A DNA stretch of 64,000 nt from an uncultured Kiritimatiellota bacterium (lineage in GTDB: Bacteria; Verrucomicrobiota; Kiritimatiellia; RFP12; UBA1067), in assembly GCA_934635225.1 (NCBI GenBank), contig CAKTYZ010000014.1, positions 1 through 64,000 of the forward strand. Direction: 5' to 3'. Each line of letters opens with the position of its first letter. Within the stretch, counting starts at the first letter, position 1. Below the pieces are notes generated by a model. It was not told the DNA's origin. It did not search any database and saw nothing but the letters and a program-made list of their open reading frames with translations. Shown here piece by piece: positions 8,215 to 17,121 of the stretch. A program made the position numbers and the translations under genes.

Positions 8215-9991
8215 TTCGCTGTTCGGCTTCATTTCGTGCTGGGCTCTTGCCGCGCTCTTTCTCGTCGGCATCCTGCGCCTTGGCGTGAAGCTTCGCGAGT
8301 TCCAGGTTGTGGATGCGGCGGATTACCGTGGCGCGGCGAATCGACAGAGCGCGCGGCGGGTGCGGACGGTCGGGATGCGCGGGCGGATTCTCGATTGTCA
8401 GGAGCGGGTCTTGGCCGAGAGCCGGTTCTCCCAGTGCCTTGTCTGCGATCCGGCTCAGTTCCAGCGGCGCAATTACGAGAAGACCTGCGCGGCGATTGGC
8501 GAGGCGATTGCCTCGTTGGGTCGTGCGCTGGGGCGGGAGACGGGACCCTCCTCCAATACGGTCGCCCGGCATGTGCGTCAGTTGCGGGCGATTCCGCTGG
8601 TCGTCTGGCATGCGCTGGACGAGCGTGAACTGGCCGTCTTTGCCGAGCATGAAGCGGATTATCCTGGATTCGCCGTCGAGACGGAGGAGGTGCGCGCCTA
8701 TCCGCAGGGTGCGCTTGCGGCGCAGTTGCTTGGCTATGTCGGGCGAGACAGCGGCGCGACGGACGCAGCCTCGTCGGAGAAGTTTCACTTCTATTTGCCG
8801 GAACTGCGTGGGCGTGCCGGCCTTGAAATCTATTACGACAGCTATCTGCGCGGCGTGCCGGGCGTGCGGGAACTGACGGTCGATGCGAACAGCTACACGA
8901 TCCGCACGCGCGTCGTCGAGGAGCCGCAGTGCGGACTGGATCTGTACCTTTCGCTGGATGTGCGGCTCCAGAAAGTCGCCGAGGCGCAGCTTGCCGGGTT
9001 CGCGGGCGCCTGTGTGGCGCTGGACCCGCGCACGGGTGACGTCCTCGCGTTTGCGAGTGCGCCGGGGTACGATCCGAATCTGTTCGTCCCAACATTGAGC
9101 GCCGCGCTTTACCGAAGGCTGTCGGATGATCCGCTGAAGCCTTTGCTGAACCGTGCGTCCGGCGGTGCGTATGCCCCGGGTTCGACGTTCAAGCCGGTGA
9201 CGGCGCTTGCGGGGCTTTCAGTCGGGTTGTCGCCGTCGGCGCCGTATCCGTGCGATGGCGTCTATGTGCGCGGCGGCATGCGTCTGCGGTGTGCGAGCCG
9301 CTGGGGGCATGGCGAGATCGATTTGCGGCATGCGCTGATGAAAAGCTGCAATCCCTACTTCTGCAACCTCGCTTCGGAGATCGGAACGAACGCGCTTCTG
9401 CGTTCGGCGCGCGCGTTTGGGCTGGGCGCGAAGACGGGATTGGATTTGGGCGTGGACATGGCGGGCGTCGTGCCGGATGCGGAGTGGAAGGAGCGGCAGT
9501 ATCACGAGCGTTGGTTCCCCGGCGATTTCATTCAGCTGTCGATTGGGCAAGGCATGTTGCTTACCTCGCCGCTTCAGATGGCGCGCGTGGCGGGGGCGAT
9601 TGGCACGGGATATCTCGTCACGCCGCGTTTGCGTGACGATGCGCCTACAGAGCGGCAGAAGCTGCCGTTTCGCGAAGCAGACCTTCAGGTCGTCCGCGAG
9701 GGGATGCGGATGGTCGTCGCGGGCGACGGCTTGTCACGTGGCACGGGCTGGCGCGGCGGGCTGGAAGTGCCGGTTCCCGTTTCGGGCAAGACGGGCACGG
9801 CGGAGGTCGGCACAGGCACGCGCCGGCGCAAGAACACGTGGTTCATCGCCTATGCGCCGTCGGAGGCGCCGCGAATCGCCGTGGCGATGGTGCTTGAGAA
9901 CGGGGAGTCGGGTGGCGGAACGACGGCGCCTCGCGTCGCCGAGGTCCTGAAGTGCTTCTTTGCGAACGCGCGGGAGGCTTCGCAGTCATGA
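8201..9991 (+). CDS. mrdA: penicillin-binding protein 2, elongation transpeptidase
   Basis: A 596-residue class B PBP that cross-links peptidoglycan during cell elongation with RodA. It has a single N-terminal membrane helix (about 8-27) and a dimerisation/pedestal region. The transpeptidase carries all three active-site motifs: STFK (serine nucleophile), SCN (SxN) and KTGTAE (KTG). Start at ATG 8201, which has a strong GGAGG site (AAAGGAGGG) and the expected membrane anchor; it overlaps the mreD stop by 14 nt. The stop overlaps the rodA start as ATGA. Confidence 0.95.
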   Translation: MKQADSLFGFISCWALAALFLVGILRLGVKLREFQVVDAADYRGAANRQSARRVRTVGMRGRILDCQERVLAESRFSQCLVCDPAQFQRRNYEKTCAAIGEAIASLGRALGRETGPSSNTVARHVRQLRAIPLVVWHALDERELAVFAEHEADYPGFAVETEEVRAYPQGALAAQLLGYVGRDSGATDAASSEKFHFYLPELRGRAGLEIYYDSYLRGVPGVRELTVDANSYTIRTRVVEEPQCGLDLYLSLDVRLQKVAEAQLAGFAGACVALDPRTGDVLAFASAPGYDPNLFVPTLSAALYRRLSDDPLKPLLNRASGGAYAPGSTFKPVTALAGLSVGLSPSAPYPCDGVYVRGGMRLRCASRWGHGEIDLRHALMKSCNPYFCNLASEIGTNALLRSARAFGLGAKTGLDLGVDMAGVVPDAEWKERQYHERWFPGDFIQLSIGQGMLLTSPLQMARVAGAIGTGYLVTPRLRDDAPTERQKLPFREADLQVVREGMRMVVAGDGLSRGTGWRGGLEVPVPVSGKTGTAEVGTGTRRRKNTWFIAYAPSEAPRIAVAMVLENGESGGGTTAPRVAEVLKCFFANAREASQS

Positions 9992-11145
9992 AGAAGTTCT
10001 GGCGATTCGACTGGCTTCTCTTTGCCGCGATGCTGGCGCTCATCGCCGTCGGCACGATGACGATCTACTCGGCGGGGCATGCGCGCGCGGCGGCCTTCTT
10101 CCACGACGTCTGGCGGAGCAACCTTCTGACTGCGGCGTTCGGGCTGGTCCTCTATTTCGCGTTCGCCTGTCTCGACTACCGCAAATACCTGGACTTTCTG
10201 GCCGTGCCGGCGTACGGCGTGTCGTTGGCTTGCTTGATTGCGGTCCTTTTGGTCGGTTCGGAGGTTTACGGCGGACGGCGTTGGCTCTGGTTCTTCCAGC
10301 CAAGCGAAATCTCGAAGTTCGGCATCATCACCCTGCTCGCCGCGCTTCTGGGCGGTCGCTGGTTCGGATGGCTGGGCGGGTTTCGCGGTTTCCTCCTGGC
10401 CGCCGTGCTCATTGGCGTGCCGTCGTTCCTCATTCTGGCGGAGCCGGATCTTGGAACGACGTTGACGCTTGTGCCAGCCACGGTCGTGATTCTGTTTGTC
10501 GCAGGGGTCTGGCGACGGGGGCTTGTCACGATTCTGGCGATCGGCGGCATTGCGGCGGCTGCTGTCCTCGGAGCGGTCTATGAGGCCGAGAAGCCGGGCG
10601 TCCTCCCCGAGCGTCGGGAGAAGATCCTTCGCCTTGTGCCGCTGAAGCCGCATCAGGTCAAGCGCGTGCGCGTCTTCCTTTTCCCCGAAGAGGACCTGCG
10701 CGGCGCGGGCTGGAACCTGCGACAGGCCAAGCTTTCGATTGGGTCGGGCGGCTATTCGGGCAAAGGCATCGGCAAGGGGGAACTCAACCACTTGAAGTAT
10801 TTGCCGCCGTCCATTTCGATGAACGACTTCATCTTTTGCGTCTATGCCGAGGAGACGGGCTTTGTCGGCTCGGTTGTCCTCTTGCTGCTCTTCTCGCTTC
10901 TGCTGGTCAGCGGCTGCCGCATCGCCGCCGTTGCGACGGACGCGCGCGGTCGTCTTTTCGCGCTTGGCTTCTCGTCGCTTCTCTTCGCGCATGTCTATGT
11001 CAACATCGCGATGTCCATCGGCCTGGTCCCCATCACGGGGCTGCCGCTGCCGTTCATTTCGTCTGGCCGCACATTTCTGCTCACGGTGATGTGCGGGCTG
11101 GGTCTCATTCAAAGCGTATCCATTCACAGGGAGAAATTAACATGA
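9988..11145 (+). CDS. rodA: SEDS peptidoglycan glycosyltransferase RodA
   Basis: A 385-residue polytopic protein (about ten membrane helices) of the SEDS family, polymerising lipid II for lateral wall growth with PBP2. Recognisable segments are the first-helix YSAGHA, AEPDLGTTLTL in the central region, the long extracellular loop ending PPSISMNDFIFCVYAEETGF (catalytic-site Asp and EExGF), and GLPLPFISSG near the end. Start at ATG 9988, with GGGAGG upstream and ATGA overlap with mrdA. The stop overlaps the rng ATG. Confidence 0.95.
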   Translation: MKKFWRFDWLLFAAMLALIAVGTMTIYSAGHARAAAFFHDVWRSNLLTAAFGLVLYFAFACLDYRKYLDFLAVPAYGVSLACLIAVLLVGSEVYGGRRWLWFFQPSEISKFGIITLLAALLGGRWFGWLGGFRGFLLAAVLIGVPSFLILAEPDLGTTLTLVPATVVILFVAGVWRRGLVTILAIGGIAAAAVLGAVYEAEKPGVLPERREKILRLVPLKPHQVKRVRVFLFPEEDLRGAGWNLRQAKLSIGSGGYSGKGIGKGELNHLKYLPPSISMNDFIFCVYAEETGFVGSVVLLLLFSLLLVSGCRIAAVATDARGRLFALGFSSLLFAHVYVNIAMSIGLVPITGLPLPFISSGRTFLLTVMCGLGLIQSVSIHREKLT

Positions 11146-12743
11146 TTAGTCTCAATCCACTCAATTGGCTCAAGCGCTCGAAAACGAAGCGCGAGATCAT
11201 CATCAATGTCGAGAAACTTGAAACGCGCGTCGCCGTGATGGAGGACGGTCGTCTGGAGGAGTTCATGGTCGAACACCCCGAGGAGGAACGTCTTGTCGGC
11301 AGCGTCTTCAAGGGCCGCGTCCAGAATCTCGAGAACGACCTTCAGGCCGCGTTCGTGGACATCGGGCTGAAGAAGAATGCCTTTCTGCACTACTGGGACA
11401 TGACGCCGGACGCGGATGCGTTGCTGGATGACGATGACGATGCCGACCGCCGCAAGAATTCGAAGGGTGGCGGGCGCAAGGCCAACCGCCTTTCGGATCA
11501 GGAAATCGCCAAGCGGTTCCCTACGGGTTCGGAGATTATTGTGCAGGTCACGAAGGGGCCGATCTCGACGAAGGGACCGCGTGTGACGGCGAACCTGTCG
11601 ATTCCCGGACGCTACCTCGTCATGATGCCGGGAACGAAGGTTCGCGGCGTCTCGAAGAAAATCGGCGACGCCGCCGAGCGCAAGCGCTTGAAGAAGATAC
11701 TTGACAAGTTGCCGCTTCCCGAGAACGTCGGTCTCGTCGTCCGAACCGTCGGCGCGGGCGCGTCGGCGCGGGCGTTCGCGCGCGACCTCCGCAACATCCT
11801 CTCCGTCTGGAACGAGATGCAGGGCAATGTCAAGAACCTGCGCACGCCATGTTGCATCTTTCAGGAGCCGGACCTTTGCGAGCGCGTCATCCGTGACTGG
11901 CTGACGGAAGACGTGGACGCCATTGTGATTGACGACGCGAAGGCTTATGAGTCGATGCGCGACTTGACGGCCCGCATTTCGCGTCGCGCCAAGTCGAAGA
12001 TTCGTCGCTACGATGGCGAGACGGGCATTTTCGAGCACTATGGGGTCGAGCGCCAGCTTCACGATGCCTTTGCGCGGCAGGTTCCTCTGAAGTCGGGCGG
12101 CTATCTCGTCATTGACGAGACGGAGGCCCTGATTGCCGTAGACGTGAATACGGGGCATTACAAGGGCAAGGGCAGTCAGGAGGATGCGATTCGCGAAGTG
12201 AATCTGGAGGCCGTGGACGAGGTTGCGCGGCAGTTGCGTCTGCGGAACATCGGCGGGCTCGTCGTGCTGGATCTCATCGACATGAAGTCGCGCAAGCACC
12301 AGCGCGAGGTCTATCGCGCGCTTAAGACGGCGCTGAAGCGCGACCGTGCGCGGACGAACGTGCTGGAGATTTCTGAACTTGGGCTCCTTGAGATGAGCCG
12401 CCAGCGTCAGGACTCGTCGATTCTTTCGCAGTTGACGTCGTCTTGTCCCTACTGCCACGGACATGGCGTCGTAAAGTCGCCGATGGCCGTCTCGATTGAG
12501 ATTCAGCGTCGGCTGGCCGCGCTTCTGCGCAAGGCCGAGGCCGAAAAGAAGCCCTTTGAGCCGAAGATTGTCATTGCGCCGCAGGTCATGCATCGTCTCC
12601 GCACGGAGGACAGCGAGATTCTGGCGCAGTTGCAAAAGGAGTTCAATACGCGTCTCACGTTCGTTTCGGAACTTCATCGTCATCCTGAGGCTTTCTCGAT
12701 TCTCGATGCCGCAACCTCCAATGTCCTCTACTCGCAGGCTTAA
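11142..12743 (+). CDS. rng: ribonuclease G/E family endoribonuclease
   Basis: A 533-residue RNase G/E that cleaves single-stranded AU-rich RNA in rRNA maturation and mRNA decay. It has an N-terminal S1 domain (VGSVFKGRVQNL...AAFVDIG), the catalytic DNase I-like core with AVDVNTGHYKG and VVLDLIDM (the two metal-binding aspartates), and the Zn-link CPYCHGHG joining subunits. There is no long C-terminal degradosome scaffold, so it is G-like. Unusual: the S1 domain carries an insertion with an acidic run followed by Lys/Arg/Gly-rich sequence (about residues 85-112). The gene overlaps rodA (ATGA), a classical mre-rng arrangement. Confidence 0.93.
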   Translation: MISLNPLNWLKRSKTKREIIINVEKLETRVAVMEDGRLEEFMVEHPEEERLVGSVFKGRVQNLENDLQAAFVDIGLKKNAFLHYWDMTPDADALLDDDDDADRRKNSKGGGRKANRLSDQEIAKRFPTGSEIIVQVTKGPISTKGPRVTANLSIPGRYLVMMPGTKVRGVSKKIGDAAERKRLKKILDKLPLPENVGLVVRTVGAGASARAFARDLRNILSVWNEMQGNVKNLRTPCCIFQEPDLCERVIRDWLTEDVDAIVIDDAKAYESMRDLTARISRRAKSKIRRYDGETGIFEHYGVERQLHDAFARQVPLKSGGYLVIDETEALIAVDVNTGHYKGKGSQEDAIREVNLEAVDEVARQLRLRNIGGLVVLDLIDMKSRKHQREVYRALKTALKRDRARTNVLEISELGLLEMSRQRQDSSILSQLTSSCPYCHGHGVVKSPMAVSIEIQRRLAALLRKAEAEKKPFEPKIVIAPQVMHRLRTEDSEILAQLQKEFNTRLTFVSELHRHPEAFSILDAATSNVLYSQA

Positions 12744-12746
12744 GAC

Positions 12747-13469
12747 ATGAACGAGGGCGAAAGACTGCAGAACATTCTTGCGCATGCGGGGGTTTCTTCG
12801 CGGCGCGGGGCGGCGACGCTCATTGAGTCGGGTGTCGTTACGGTGGACGGCCTCGTTGTGAAAGAGCCGGGGGCGCGCTTTGGCGAAGGCGTGGAAATCC
12901 GCGTGAACGGACGTCCGATTGTCGCGGCGGAGAGGAAGCGCACGATTGTCCTCAACAAGCCTGTCGGCGTCCTGTCGACGATGAGCGATCCGTTCGGCGG
13001 GCGCACGGTTGCCGATCTTGTGGACACGTCCGAGCGTCTGGTGCCCGTCGGACGCCTCGACAAGGATTCCGAGGGGCTTTTGCTCATGAGCAACGACGGC
13101 GACCTCGTCAATCGCCTGACGCATCCGCGCTTTGAGCATCGCAAGACGTATCTTGTCAAGGTCGCTGGGCGTTGGAGCGCGGACAAGCTCGCGGCTTTGC
13201 GTTCGCCGCTGACATTGGATGACGGTTACACGATTCGACCTGTTCCCGTCGAGGAGATACGCGACCTCGGGGCAAATGTTCGGCTGCTGAAGTTTGTCCT
13301 CAAGGAGGGGCGCAAGCGCCAGATTCGCAAGATGTGTTCGGCTGCGCACTTGGTGGTTCTTTCGCTGAAGCGTGTCGCTGTCGGCGCGTTCGAGTTGCCG
13401 ACTGATCTTGCGCCCGGCGCATGGCGCGACCTCTCGGATGCCGAGATCGCCAGCCTGTTCCGTTCCTGA
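12747..13469 (+). CDS. RsuA/RluB/E/F-family rRNA pseudouridine synthase
   Basis: A 240-residue enzyme that isomerises a uridine in rRNA. The N-terminal S4 RNA-binding domain reads RLQNILAHAGVSSRRGA. The catalytic domain has the family signature VPVGRLDKDSEGLLL with the nucleophilic aspartate, LNKPVGVLST, and GRKRQIRKM near the C-terminus. Likely targets are 23S U2605 (RluB-like) or 16S U516; motif reading alone does not settle which. It begins 3 nt after rng, so it belongs to the tail of the mre operon. Confidence 0.88.
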   Translation: MNEGERLQNILAHAGVSSRRGAATLIESGVVTVDGLVVKEPGARFGEGVEIRVNGRPIVAAERKRTIVLNKPVGVLSTMSDPFGGRTVADLVDTSERLVPVGRLDKDSEGLLLMSNDGDLVNRLTHPRFEHRKTYLVKVAGRWSADKLAALRSPLTLDDGYTIRPVPVEEIRDLGANVRLLKFVLKEGRKRQIRKMCSAAHLVVLSLKRVAVGAFELPTDLAPGAWRDLSDAEIASLFRS

Positions 13470-13510
13470 CGAGCGGCTGAAGGCGCGACGATTTGCGGAT
13501 TTGCGTGCCA

Positions 13511-13528
13511 TTGGGGACGGTCCCTTTG
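13511..13528 (+). repeat. dispersed intergenic repeat, copy 1
   Basis: TTGGGGACGGTCCCTTTG. A second copy with two mismatches lies at 35556-35573 in another gene-free stretch. The core (GGGAC/GTCCC) is palindromic. Here it abuts and partly forms the queF -35 region. Confidence 0.5.
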
Positions 13529-13555
13529 ACAGCAAGATGAGGAGTGCGGTATAAT
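13526..13555 (+). promoter_or_regulatory. sigma-70 promoter of queF
   Basis: Perfect TTGACA (13526-13531), 18-nt spacer, perfect TATAAT (13550-13555). The leader to the queF ATG is only about 22 nt and carries AAGGAGAGAG, leaving no room for a preQ1 riboswitch. Confidence 0.88.
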
Positions 13556-13583
13556 AGTCGCAAACCGCAAGGAGAGAGAAGAC

Positions 13584-14036
13584 ATGAGGAATGATTTGGA
13601 AGGGCTGAAGACGCTGGGAAAGGCGACCGAGGCGCCAACGACTTACGATCCGTCAGTATTGGACGCGTTCGCGAACAGGCATCCGGAACGCGACTATTGG
13701 GTGACGTTCACGGCGCCTGAGTTCACGACGCTTTGCCCGAAGACAGGACAGCCCGATTTCGCGACGTTGACGATTCGCTACATTCCCGCGAAGAAGCTCG
13801 TCGAGTCGAAGTCTCTCAAGCTCTATCTTTTCGGTTTTCGCAACCATGGGGACTTCCATGAAGATGTCGTGAATGTCATCTACGATGACCTTACGAAGCT
13901 CTTGAAGCCGAAGTACTTGGAGGTCATCGGCAAGTTTGCCGCGCGCGGCGGAATCTCCATTGATCCGTTCGTCAACGGCGGCCCGATGAAGCCCCTTGTG
14001 CGCAAGCGGTTTGAGGCGTTTGCCGGGATTCGTTAA
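13584..14036 (+). CDS. queF: NADPH-dependent 7-cyano-7-deazaguanine reductase QueF (type I)
   Basis: A 150-residue tunnel-fold enzyme that reduces the nitrile of preQ0 to the amine of preQ1, a committed step of queuosine synthesis. The active-site cysteine lies in TTLCPKTGQPDF, which also supplies the catalytic aspartate, and the NADPH signature ESKSLKLYL follows. Length fits the short, single-domain type I. A strong Shine-Dalgarno sequence precedes ATG 13584. It pairs functionally with tgt at 19.5 kb, which inserts preQ1 into tRNA. Confidence 0.95.
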   Translation: MRNDLEGLKTLGKATEAPTTYDPSVLDAFANRHPERDYWVTFTAPEFTTLCPKTGQPDFATLTIRYIPAKKLVESKSLKLYLFGFRNHGDFHEDVVNVIYDDLTKLLKPKYLEVIGKFAARGGISIDPFVNGGPMKPLVRKRFEAFAGIR

Positions 14037-14054
14037 GAAAATTCCGTAGGCGGG

Positions 14055-14083
14055 TTGTCGGATGGGCGGAAAAATGATACAAT
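14055..14083 (+). promoter_or_regulatory. promoter of infA
   Basis: TTGTCG (14055-14060), 17-nt spacer, TACAAT (14078-14083) preceded by TGA (extended -10). The leader is about 28 nt. Confidence 0.7.
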
Positions 14084-14117
14084 ATGTAAAATTATTGTCC
14101 AAATAAGGCACTTGCGA

Positions 14118-14345
14118 ATGGCGAAAGAAGAAGATCAAGCGATTGAAGTCACGGGAACCGTCACAAAGGTTCTCCCGGCGACGATGTACAAGGTTCAGCT
14201 TGAGAATGGGCACGAGGTCCTCGCGCACATTTCTGGCAAGATGAGGAAGTTCTTCATCAAGATTGCGATTGGCGACAAGGTCACGGTCGAGATTTCGCCA
14301 TATGACCTTGGCAAAGGCCGCATCACCTATCGTCACAAGATCTAA
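14118..14345 (+). CDS. infA: translation initiation factor IF-1
   Basis: A 75-residue single OB-fold protein that occupies the ribosomal A site during initiation. It reads like canonical IF-1: EVTGTVTKVLPATMYKV, GHEVLAHISGKMRK, and the C-terminal DLGKGRITYRHK. The start at ATG 14118 gives the normal family length; the frame is open 21 codons further upstream, but that part overlaps the promoter. It stands outside any ribosomal-protein operon. Confidence 0.96.
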   Translation: MAKEEDQAIEVTGTVTKVLPATMYKVQLENGHEVLAHISGKMRKFFIKIAIGDKVTVEISPYDLGKGRITYRHKI

Positions 14346-14411
14346 GCGTTCTTCTGACCATTTGCTTTTCATCATTCATCATTTCACTTTTCAACAACAA
14401 AGGAGATACAA

Positions 14412-15176
14412 ATGTCAGGTCATAGCCATTGGGCGACAATCAAGCGCGCGAAAGGCGCGGCAGACGCGAAGAAGGGCAAAATCTTCTCGAAACTCGGCAA
14501 GGAAATCACGATTGTCGTGAAAGCGAAGGGCGGCAACCCCGACAACAACCCGACGCTCCGCACGCTTATCGCGAAGGCGAAGGCGGCGCAGATGCCGAAT
14601 GACAACATTGACCGCGCGATCAAGAAAGGCACGGGCGAGCTGGAGTCCGCCGAAATGGTTGACGCCCAGTACGAGGGCATCAAGAACGGCACGGCTATCG
14701 TCGTGCGCGTCCTGACCGACAACAAGAACCGCGCGGCGGCGGAAGTCTCGAACGTCTTCAAGAAGAACGGCATCGAGCTCGCGAAGCCGGGCAGCGCGTC
14801 GCGCCTGTTCGACAAGCTGGGCCAGGTAATGATTCCGGCGGCGGACGGCGTCACCGAAGACAAGGTGATGGAAGTCGCGCTTGAAGCGGGCGCCGAGGAC
14901 GTCGTGAGCGAAGACGGCGGCTTCACGGTCAAGTGCCAGCCGAATGACTTCATTGCGGTTTCCGACGCCATCAAGGCGGCGGGCATCGCGATTGACGAGG
15001 AAAGCTCCAACGTCGGACTCGTGCCGAACATGACGAATCCTGTTTCGGATGTTGCGGTGGCGAAGGCGATCAACAAGTTCGTCGAGATGCTCGAAGACCT
15101 TGAGGATACGCAGGATGTCTACCACAATATGGAGACGACCGACGAAGTTGACGCGGCGCTTGAAGCAGAGGGCTGA
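14412..15176 (+). CDS. yebC: YebC/PmpR (TACO1) family protein
   Basis: A 254-residue protein of the three-domain YebC family, known as a DNA-binding regulator in some bacteria and as a translation factor acting on proline stretches in others. The N-terminus MSGHSHWATIKRAKGAADA and the segment AKAAQMPNDNIDRAIKKG are hallmarks. A good AAAGGAG site precedes the ATG. Acidic C-terminal tail. Often found beside ruvC/ruvA; here it precedes pcnB instead. Confidence 0.94.
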   Translation: MSGHSHWATIKRAKGAADAKKGKIFSKLGKEITIVVKAKGGNPDNNPTLRTLIAKAKAAQMPNDNIDRAIKKGTGELESAEMVDAQYEGIKNGTAIVVRVLTDNKNRAAAEVSNVFKKNGIELAKPGSASRLFDKLGQVMIPAADGVTEDKVMEVALEAGAEDVVSEDGGFTVKCQPNDFIAVSDAIKAAGIAIDEESSNVGLVPNMTNPVSDVAVAKAINKFVEMLEDLEDTQDVYHNMETTDEVDAALEAEG

Positions 15177-15210
15177 TAAGGTCACGTCAAAGAAGGCGCG
15201 TTTCGCGTCG

Positions 15211-16410
15211 ATGTTTGGATTCCTGAAACGCAAAGGCAAGGGTCCGGTCGTCTATAAGCGACCGGAGCATTGCATTTCGCGCAAGAACATCGACCCTGAC
15301 GCGCTGAGGGTTCTTTACCGCCTCTCGGACGCGGGCTACACGGCCTATCTCGTGGGCGGCGGCGTGCGAGACCTTCTGCTGGGGCGCAAGCCGAAGGACT
15401 TTGACGTCGGCACGTCCGCGCGACCGAACGAGGTCAAGAAGGTCTTTCGCAATTGCTTCCTGATCGGGCGGCGCTTCCGTCTCGCGCACATTCGCTTCGG
15501 CGAGAAGGTGATCGAGACGGCGACGTTCCGCCAGAACTCGCAATCGATTGGCGAGATCATTGAGCATGCGGCGGAGGGGCCGCAGGAGGACAATACGTTC
15601 GGGACGCCTGAAACCGATGCCTCGCGTCGCGACTTCACGGTCAACGGACTTTTCTACGACATCAAGGACTATTCTGTCATCGACTGGGTCGGTGGCATGA
15701 AGGACCTTGAGAAGAAGGTCATTCGCGCAATCGGCGACCCGGAGGTCCGCTTTCAGGAAGATCCCGTCCGAATGATGCGCGCAATCAAGTTCTCCTCGCG
15801 TCTGGGCTTCACGATTGAACGAAAGACAGGGGCGGCGATGAAGAAGTACCATCGTTGCATTCTGACGGCGGCTATGCCGCGTGTCTGCGAGGAGGTGTTT
15901 CGGCTCTTCCCCTATGGGCATAGCGCGGAAGCGTTTCGTCAGCTTTACGAATATGGGCTTTTGGGCGATCTCGTGCCGGAGCTTGCGGCGTTCATCGATC
16001 GCGATGGCGGAGTGAAGTCGAAGACGTTCGACTATCTCAAGGTCTTGGACGAATATGAGAAGATGATGGCGCGGAAGGGCTTTGAGGTCTCGAATGGGCT
16101 TCGGGCGGCAGTCCTCATGGCGGCGGCTTTCCGTGCTGAGAGAAAGGATGGCGCGAGCCGTCGAATCATGCAGTATCTGACCCAGCCGCTGGCAACGCCG
16201 AAGATGACGTTCTTTACGTCCGTCGTGCTGCTGGAGTCTCTTCGCCGTCTCTCGCAGTCCCCGACGAAAGGCAAGCAGCGCTTCATCTACAACCGCGACT
16301 TCCTGGATGCGCTCGATTTTGCCCGAATCGTTGCGCGCACCGAGAAGAAGAGCGAGAAGATCTTGAACGAATGGGCCGATTTATACGAAGAGAAAGGAAC
16401 GAACGAATGA
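15211..16410 (+). CDS. pcnB: poly(A) polymerase / tRNA nucleotidyltransferase family (PcnB-like)
   Basis: A 399-residue class II nucleotidyltransferase. The head domain shows GGGVRDLLLG, the catalytic KDFDVGTSA (DxD metal site) and IGRRFRLAHI, the last being typical of PcnB rather than CCA-adding enzymes. FTVNGLFYD, EDPVRMMRAIKFSSRLGF and a helical RNA-binding tail follow. PcnB adds poly(A) to RNA 3' ends to promote decay. The upstream frame overlapping yebC is not family-like, so I start at ATG 15211. The stop overlaps the next start as ATGA. A CCA-adding role remains possible, although the one tRNA in this window has an encoded CCA. Confidence 0.86.
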   Translation: MFGFLKRKGKGPVVYKRPEHCISRKNIDPDALRVLYRLSDAGYTAYLVGGGVRDLLLGRKPKDFDVGTSARPNEVKKVFRNCFLIGRRFRLAHIRFGEKVIETATFRQNSQSIGEIIEHAAEGPQEDNTFGTPETDASRRDFTVNGLFYDIKDYSVIDWVGGMKDLEKKVIRAIGDPEVRFQEDPVRMMRAIKFSSRLGFTIERKTGAAMKKYHRCILTAAMPRVCEEVFRLFPYGHSAEAFRQLYEYGLLGDLVPELAAFIDRDGGVKSKTFDYLKVLDEYEKMMARKGFEVSNGLRAAVLMAAAFRAERKDGASRRIMQYLTQPLATPKMTFFTSVVLLESLRRLSQSPTKGKQRFIYNRDFLDALDFARIVARTEKKSEKILNEWADLYEEKGTNE

Positions 16411-17033
16411 ATCTCAAGACAAACCCTGAACTCCTTCCGCTGATTGAATGGTGGGAAAAGGAGGGTAAGCAGACGGTCATCTGGTTGCTTGTCGCGGCGA
16501 TTGCCGTGGGGGGCTGGTATGGCTGGAAGAATCATCGCGTGGCGGTGAAGGCGGCGGCTTCCAACGCGGTGGCCAATGCCGCCACGACGGAGGAGATCGA
16601 AGAGGCCGTTTCGGAGTACTCCGGCACGGCGACCGAAGGGGCCTTGAAGCTGAGGCTTGCGAAGAGTTACTTTGACGGTGGGCGGTTTGAGGAGGCTCTC
16701 GCCCAGTACGAGGCTTTGATTGGTCAGTCGCCAGACGGCTTCGCCGACATCCCCGTGGTTGGCAAGGCGCAGTGCTTGGAGGCCCTCAAGAAGTTTGACG
16801 AGGCGCGTGCCGCGTTTGATGACTTTGTGAAGGTGAGCCCGAAGGGCTATTTGACGCTGACGGCGCAGCTTGGCGCGGCGCGTTGCTTGGCTCAGGCGGG
16901 GAAGAAGGACGAGGCGCTTGCGCGTTTGGCGGCACTCAAGGAGACAAACAAGGGCGAGGAGATCGCGTTGGCGCGCGTTGATGCCATTGAGGCGCTTGTC
17001 AGCCGCTACACGCCGGAAAAAGCCGACAAGTAA
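16407..17033 (+). CDS. membrane-anchored TPR protein (YfgM/BamD-like)
   Basis: A 208-residue protein with a short cytoplasmic N-terminus, one membrane helix (about 23-40, TVIWLLVAAIAVGGWYGW) and a helical periplasmic part with tetratricopeptide-type repeats, for example LAKSYFDGGRFEEALAQYEA and GKAQCLEALKKFDEARAAF. The layout resembles YfgM, which works beside the Sec translocon, but also many generic envelope TPR proteins. It overlaps pcnB by ATGA and is followed by a terminator. Confidence 0.7.
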   Translation: MNLKTNPELLPLIEWWEKEGKQTVIWLLVAAIAVGGWYGWKNHRVAVKAAASNAVANAATTEEIEEAVSEYSGTATEGALKLRLAKSYFDGGRFEEALAQYEALIGQSPDGFADIPVVGKAQCLEALKKFDEARAAFDDFVKVSPKGYLTLTAQLGAARCLAQAGKKDEALARLAALKETNKGEEIALARVDAIEALVSRYTPEKADK

Positions 17034-17065
17034 AGCGCACACGACAACAAGTCGTGCCCACGGGG

Positions 17066-17100
17066 AAGGCTGCGGTGATTCTGCCGCGGCCTTCTTGCTT
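17066..17100 (+). terminator. intrinsic terminator after the TPR gene
   Basis: Stem AAGGCTGCGG/CCGCGGCCTT (17066-17075 with 17084-17093, one G-T pair) followed by a moderately T-rich tail. Just upstream, CACGAC/GTCGTG (17040-17056) forms a second small hairpin. It ends the plus-strand operon facing the convergent minus-strand genes. Confidence 0.65.
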
Positions 17101-17121
17101 TGCCGAAATGCGGCGCGGCTT

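Noticed and set aside
11124..13535. Long open frame on the minus strand (about 800 codons) across rng and the pseudouridine synthase gene
   Set aside because: It is antisense to two certain genes, His/Arg-rich without domains, and a typical by-product of GC-rich codon use.
13551..13583. preQ1 riboswitch in the queF leader
   Set aside because: Only about 22 nt lie between the predicted transcription start and the ATG, too short for an aptamer.
17040..17056. CACGAC/GTCGTG hairpin as a regulatory element
   Set aside because: A short stem in a convergent intergenic region just before a better terminator; no further support.
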